Shown here: piece after piece, positions 60,901 to 64,000 of the stretch | How the letters are laid out: each line of letters starts with the position of its first letter | Numbering within the stretch: the stretch's first letter is position 1 | Assembly: GCA_022402445.1 (NCBI GenBank) | Contig: JAKRSF010000006.1 | Span: 460,540-524,539 of the forward strand | Length of the DNA stretch: 64,000 nt | Direction: 5' to 3' | DNA from: Cyanobacteriota bacterium | GTDB lineage: Bacteria; Cyanobacteriota; Cyanobacteriia; CACIAM-69d | Position numbers and translations under genes: made by a program | Notes under the pieces: model-generated | The model's input: the letters and a program-made list of their open reading frames with translations, nothing else | Databases searched by the model: none | What the model was told of the DNA's origin: nothing

Positions 60901-63613
60901 GGAAGGCGGCGGTCCCGGCCAAAAGGGGCTGATCGGCGCGGTAGTCCCGCAGGGCGGCGGGAATAGAAATGCCCAATTCCTCCGCCAGATCCGGCAGGGG
61001 TTCGAGGGGCAGATTTTCGATGTCCGTCCGCAGGTTTAACGATCCCAGTTGCGGCACTAGGCCCTGAAAGGTGACGCCCAGGGTGCCGCTGGCCTGGAGG
61101 TTTGGCCCCGTGACCCGCCGCAGGGCGATCGCGCTGCCGGTCCAGTCCGCGTCGATTTGTAGGGGCAGTTGCCGGTTGAGATAGGTGGCCTGGTTCGCCG
61201 TGAGCAGCCGCCCGCGATCGCCCGCCGTCAGGGTGCCGCGCACCGTCGCCGCGATCGCCGTGGGGTCAGGGTTTAGCAGCGCCGCCAGGGGACCGTTGGC
61301 CGTGGCCGTACCGGTCCAGCGACCGGGCACCTCCGGCACCAGGGCCGTCAGGGAGAGGCGATCGCCCTGGGCCGTGGCGCTCCATTGGCCCCCTGCTAGG
61401 GTTGCCCCGGCGGTGAGGCTGCCCTCCGCGAAATTACGCAGGGTGGCGGTGGCATTGCCCCGCAGGGTTTGATTAAATGGCTCCGCTAAATTCCCGGACA
61501 CCGTGGCGGCGGCGGTGGCGATCGCGGGCCGTGCCGGGGACCAGTTGGGCAGGAGCGATCGCAGGGGCAGATCCCGGAGGGTGCCGGTGGCTTGCCATTG
61601 TGTATCAACTAATGTGAGGGCGGCGGTGGCGTTCCCTCCGGCCACTTGGCTATTGAGGCGGGCGGTCAGATCCGTCACGCGGCCCTGGCTGAGGCGACCG
61701 CTGAGGCGACCGACTCCCGTGACCGTCCCCGCGATCGCGCTGCCCAGAAATTGTTTCGCGTTCGCGGGCAACGCCGCCGCCAACGGTTCCAGTTGCAGAT
61801 TGGTCCAGGTGGCGGAACCCCCCAGACGATCGCCCTGGCCCGTCACCGCCGCCGCGATCGCGCCCCCCAGCCAAGTGAGATCCGCCGAGCCGCGCCAATC
61901 CGTTAAACTGCCCGTTGCCGCCACGCGCCCATCGAGCCGCCCCAGGGCCACCGGCAAATCGCGACCCAAACCCAAATTTCCTGCCAGGGCATCGAGATCC
62001 ACCCGATCCAAATTCGCGTTCAGGGCCAGATCATTGATAGAAAACCCCGCCAGGGATTTGGGATCCGTCAGGGCCACCGTTGCGCCGCCCGTCCCCGCGA
62101 TCGCGCCGCCCCCCACCGGCACCGCCCGCCACGCCGTCACCCGCGTCCGCAGGGGAAACCACTTCCGCAGGCGATCGGGCACATTTCCTAAGGTGAGGCG
62201 ATCGCCCGCCCCCATGCCCGCACTATTGACCGCCACCGTCGCCGACACCCCCGCCAGGGCCACGCGATCGACCTGGATCGCCGCCACGCTGTCGATCTGG
62301 GCCGTCACGCGCGGTTGTTGCAGCGGCCCCTGGACCCGCCCATCGATCGCCCAACGCCCCACCAACGGCACCGGCAATGGCACATTTAATGCCGCCAAGG
62401 CCGTCGCCCCATCCAGATCCGGCGATCGCCAGCGCAGATCCAGCCCCGCCGCCAACGTACTGTCCAAAGGCGCATCCAGCCGCAGCTCACTGCCCGCCAA
62501 ATCCACGGCCCCCGTCACCAGGCCCGCCACGGGACCGTAGGCCGTCTGCATTTGATCAATCTGAATCCGGCGATCGCGCAGGCGCAGGGTGCCATTGGCG
62601 ATTTCCACCGGCTGGGGCAGCCCCTCCGTCACCCGCACGCCGGACAGTTGCACCGTCCCATTGAGGGTGGGCCATGCCGCCGCCGCCCCGTCGTAGGCCC
62701 CATCAATCTGGAGGGCCGCCGTCCCCGCCGACGGAGCCAAAGGACCGGGCACAAATTGGGCCGTAATCGCCAAGGGCAGCCGTCGCCCCTGGAGCCGCGA
62801 TCGCAACTGGCCCGTTTCAAAATCCCAGCGCCCCGCCCCGCGAAATTCGCCGCCCCCCGCGATCGCCGTCGCCACCTCAAAGCCAATGGCCTGGGGAGCC
62901 CCCTCGCGCCAACTGTCTAGGGTCAGCCGCGCATCGGTTTCCCGCAATTGCAGGGGTTTAACGGCGGACTGATCCCGCGATCGCCCCGCAAACTGGGCCG
63001 ACGGGATCACCGTCACCCGCGCCCCCTCCACCGCCACACTGGCCACCTGGAGTGAAAAGGGCGGCGGTTCCCCCCCGGATTTGATGCGCGGATCCACAAA
63101 CGCGCCGGTCCCGTCCTGGAAAATTTCCGCCTCCGCCCCCACAAACCGCAGATGGATCGGAATGGCGCGATCGCCCAACAAATTCGAGGGCCGCAAAATC
63201 CCCCACGGGTCAAAGGACACTTCTACCGCCGCCGCCGTAGCGCGATCGCCATCCCCCGGCCGAGGCAGCAGCGCCGACGGCCCCAGCCGCAACCCAAAGG
63301 GGGAAATGCGCTCCAATGGCCCCACCTCAATGGGCCGCAGCAGCACATCCGACAGCGTGGCCGACAAAAACAACGGCAGCCGCTCATGGAGCCACCACCA
63401 GCCCACCCCCGCCGCGATCGCGATCGCCCCCGCCATCACCCAAATGCTCAGGAGCGCCCCCCGCCGCGCCAGCAGCAGCAGCCACAGGAACCGCGATCGC
63501 ACCGCCGCCCGACAGCCGCGCGGCCCACAGCCAGAGTTCTCCCCTGGGCCTAGCTCAGGATTCGGGTCTGGACCCAGGTCTGGACTCGGTTCTGGATTCG
63601 GGGAATGGGCCAT
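57986..63613 (-). CDS. TamB/DUF490-type giant translocation and assembly protein
   Basis: 1875 residues. A Pro/Asn-rich cytoplasmic tail is followed by one membrane segment at about 47-72, then an extended beta-rich region with many repeats such as GTVTGPLTQPQLAGNLTL. The C-terminal DUF490 domain has PSGRIAVKRGQVNLFATQFFLERGEEQYAEF, QATVEGPASEILDRIALTSRPTRSEGQIFALIGGSL and the final RSLSASVTQIFSTRDSATRLNLLYRIDGNLIMRGSTDFRGDDRFSIQFERRF. TamB-like proteins bridge the periplasm and help insert or move lipids or outer-membrane proteins. In cyanobacteria these are often unlinked to tamA. Divergent from the DUF3110 gene by 138 bases. Confidence 0.93.
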   Translation of the reverse strand: MAHSPNPEPSPDLGPDPNPELGPGENSGCGPRGCRAAVRSRFLWLLLLARRGALLSIWVMAGAIAIAAGVGWWWLHERLPLFLSATLSDVLLRPIEVGPLERISPFGLRLGPSALLPRPGDGDRATAAAVEVSFDPWGILRPSNLLGDRAIPIHLRFVGAEAEIFQDGTGAFVDPRIKSGGEPPPFSLQVASVAVEGARVTVIPSAQFAGRSRDQSAVKPLQLRETDARLTLDSWREGAPQAIGFEVATAIAGGGEFRGAGRWDFETGQLRSRLQGRRLPLAITAQFVPGPLAPSAGTAALQIDGAYDGAAAAWPTLNGTVQLSGVRVTEGLPQPVEIANGTLRLRDRRIQIDQMQTAYGPVAGLVTGAVDLAGSELRLDAPLDSTLAAGLDLRWRSPDLDGATALAALNVPLPVPLVGRWAIDGRVQGPLQQPRVTAQIDSVAAIQVDRVALAGVSATVAVNSAGMGAGDRLTLGNVPDRLRKWFPLRTRVTAWRAVPVGGGAIAGTGGATVALTDPKSLAGFSINDLALNANLDRVDLDALAGNLGLGRDLPVALGRLDGRVAATGSLTDWRGSADLTWLGGAIAAAVTGQGDRLGGSATWTNLQLEPLAAALPANAKQFLGSAIAGTVTGVGRLSGRLSQGRVTDLTARLNSQVAGGNATAALTLVDTQWQATGTLRDLPLRSLLPNWSPARPAIATAAATVSGNLAEPFNQTLRGNATATLRNFAEGSLTAGATLAGGQWSATAQGDRLSLTALVPEVPGRWTGTATANGPLAALLNPDPTAIAATVRGTLTAGDRGRLLTANQATYLNRQLPLQIDADWTGSAIALRRVTGPNLQASGTLGVTFQGLVPQLGSLNLRTDIENLPLEPLPDLAEELGISIPAALRDYRADQPLLAGTAAFRGTVTGPLTQPQLAGNLTLDRLDAAGFAFEPRLTGPIAGGLNRPIRVQLDGTGDRDRLHLTLDRQYLPTKLDLAWQDNRLTGQRQGDDFAIAATDIDLDRLRLPPDLTLQLGAPRGTLTANGTVNLKTWTANGTLAIANPGLGVNRFERLDAQFSYRQNRLTLTQGLLTDGPSRYGLTARLDLLDDPALTGTLTVTDARLQPLLSLARISDFNAIASWAETLRPPTYASAETVSPLEIDTSDQTLILQLRRLAEIKTLLAAQTRDRCLDSLVPDFDRLDGSFGGAITFSGTVRQGINARFNLEGENWQWRAPEACVRDQISIQLDRVTLEGDFKDGILALRPFELRSGDTTVAFSGRLGREQDGQLQVTNFPAEILPTLPRIRDLYTQANLPKLAGDLDLTAAIAGSIDDPRARGRIVLRDGKLNETPINSASGGFSYSQARLDFGSQFLITGDRPITLAGSLPAPLPFASVQPASNNLSLDANVEDDAIGLLGLVVPQFRWQGGQGKAFLQLRGTLAQPIAIGSVSLDDAIVGLEGLPDPVKNLTGRALFTGNRLEVEEITGTLGGGTVAVRGVLPIFDQAALGSEPPLSLQLNDLALNLRDLYEGGVQGNIILGGTALAPQIGGTLTLVRGRVILPSDPNAVAIAPPSPAAIGPASNSPTGNSPTATSRAIDLPTGDDGGFQPTFSDLKIELGRGLQILKLPVINFLAEGTLTLNGRLDAIEPSGRIAVKRGQVNLFATQFFLERGEEQYAEFRPELGLDPYLKVKLVAYVPESPRNPFQTDDSTAQNPGEVAENIVGFVDNTRTVRVQATVEGPASEILDRIALTSRPTRSEGQIFALIGGSLANTVDDGTSGAAAIAGIAGAGILNTIQSNIASAIGLTDFRIYPTVLSSRRPGRDRRDAETSLGIALEAGVDINRSLSASVTQIFSTRDSATRLNLLYRIDGNLIMRGSTDFRGDDRFSIQFERRF

Positions 63614-63751
63614 GGGAACGGCATCAACAACCGATCAACGGAATAGACAACAACCCCAGCCGCCAACGGCGATCGCCCCCGGCGCGGGCTGCTAGCGTTG
63701 TAGCATGGTTTCCACAAGCACCCACCCCGGGAGTCACCACCGAACCACCAT

Positions 63752-64000
63752 GCGCGTCTTCGTCCTGCTCTTCAATGCCCGCACTGAAAATGAAGGGATC
63801 CACTCCCTGCGCGTCCAGGATGAGGAGGGGGAAATGCACAATGTGGTGCTGATGTTTGAGAACGAGGATGATGCCACCCGCTTCGGTTTGATGCTCGAAG
63901 CCCAGGATTTTCCGCCCGTGACGGTGGAGGCCCTCGAAGAAGAGGAGGTGCGGGAATTTTGTGAAGGGGCGGGCTACGATTGCCAATTGCTCAAGGAGGG
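63752..64000 (+). CDS. DUF3110 protein, cut by right edge
   Basis: The frame opens at ATG 63752 and has no stop before the edge (83 codons). MRVFVLLFNARTENEGIHSL, then ENEDDATRFGLMLEAQDFPP and VREFCEGAGYDCQLL match the cyanobacterial DUF3110 family of unknown function, also known in plastids. The C-terminus is missing. Confidence 0.88.

Noticed and set aside
1-64000. CRISPR arrays
   Set aside because: No direct repeats of 25-40 bases separated by unique spacers of similar length were seen; the only regular repeats are in coding DNA (TPR units and SPEAPAAEAPAA).

Overview
The window is chromosomal DNA of a GC-rich cyanobacterium. The HIP1 octamer GCGATCGC, the signature repeat of many cyanobacterial genomes, recurs through almost every gene. 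Several families are cyanobacterial or typical of oxygenic phototrophs: a diflavin flavoprotein of the Flv1/Flv2 type, a cyAbrB regulator, ferredoxin-type sulfite reductase, lumen-type and other pentapeptide-repeat proteins, a TamB-like giant, DUF3110, a DUF2555-like small protein, and 6Sa RNA behind purK. I do not assign a genus. Gene density is high, mostly single genes or short same-strand runs.

Layout. 1-5 kb: a CHASE4-HAMP-PAS sensor cut by the left edge, tRNA-Arg(CCG), and a large c-di-GMP-type protein whose membrane domain resembles a voltage sensor. 5.6-11 kb: nitroreductase, phytol-kinase-like protein, DMT exporter, an anchored unknown, and a secreted pentapeptide protein. 11-14.2 kb: queG, an rnhA fusion, folB and a small unknown. 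14.4-18.2 kb: two unknown membrane proteins and an ABC-F ATPase. 18.3-23.4 kb: an orphan IS630 first ORF, a UmuD-like peptidase, a two-domain glycosyltransferase, a universal stress protein and an aromatic amino acid permease. 23.5-27.5 kb: small proteins, a TIGR04282 transferase, 6Sa RNA, purK and a lumen pentapeptide protein. 27.7-33.8 kb: holin-like membrane protein, SelO, Rrf2, cyAbrB, a GT4 glycosyltransferase and an SDR epimerase. 33.8-41.3 kb: secreted S33 hydrolase, a HIP1-free and visibly lower-GC AIPR gene (likely acquired defence gene), Flv1-like protein and GlpD. 41.8-48.7 kb: FAD oxidoreductase, L,D-transpeptidase, a compact partner-switching module (anti-sigma kinase, receiver-PP2C phosphatase, STAS antagonist) and sulfite reductase with a ribbon-helix-helix-like tail. 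48.9-57.9 kb: unknown protein, cobS, duplicated TPR genes, an ADP-ribosylglycohydrolase overlapping a pentapeptide gene, RlmD-type methyltransferase, Uma2 and a Trp-rich repeat peptide. 58-64 kb: a 1875-residue TamB-like protein and the start of a DUF3110 gene.

Most likely functional groupings: the 44.1-46.5 kb genes form a phosphorylation-controlled partner switch; the unknown-folB-rnhA run is probably one transcript; lumen pentapeptide-purK-6Sa RNA are collinear. The most unusual items are the voltage-sensor-like/PAS/GGDEF/EAL fusion, the AIPR island, the RHH-like tail on sulfite reductase, and TPR genes in which HIP1 sits in strict 102-bp register and which share a 363-bp identical block. 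All calls rest on reading sequence and motifs by eye; no database search was run.
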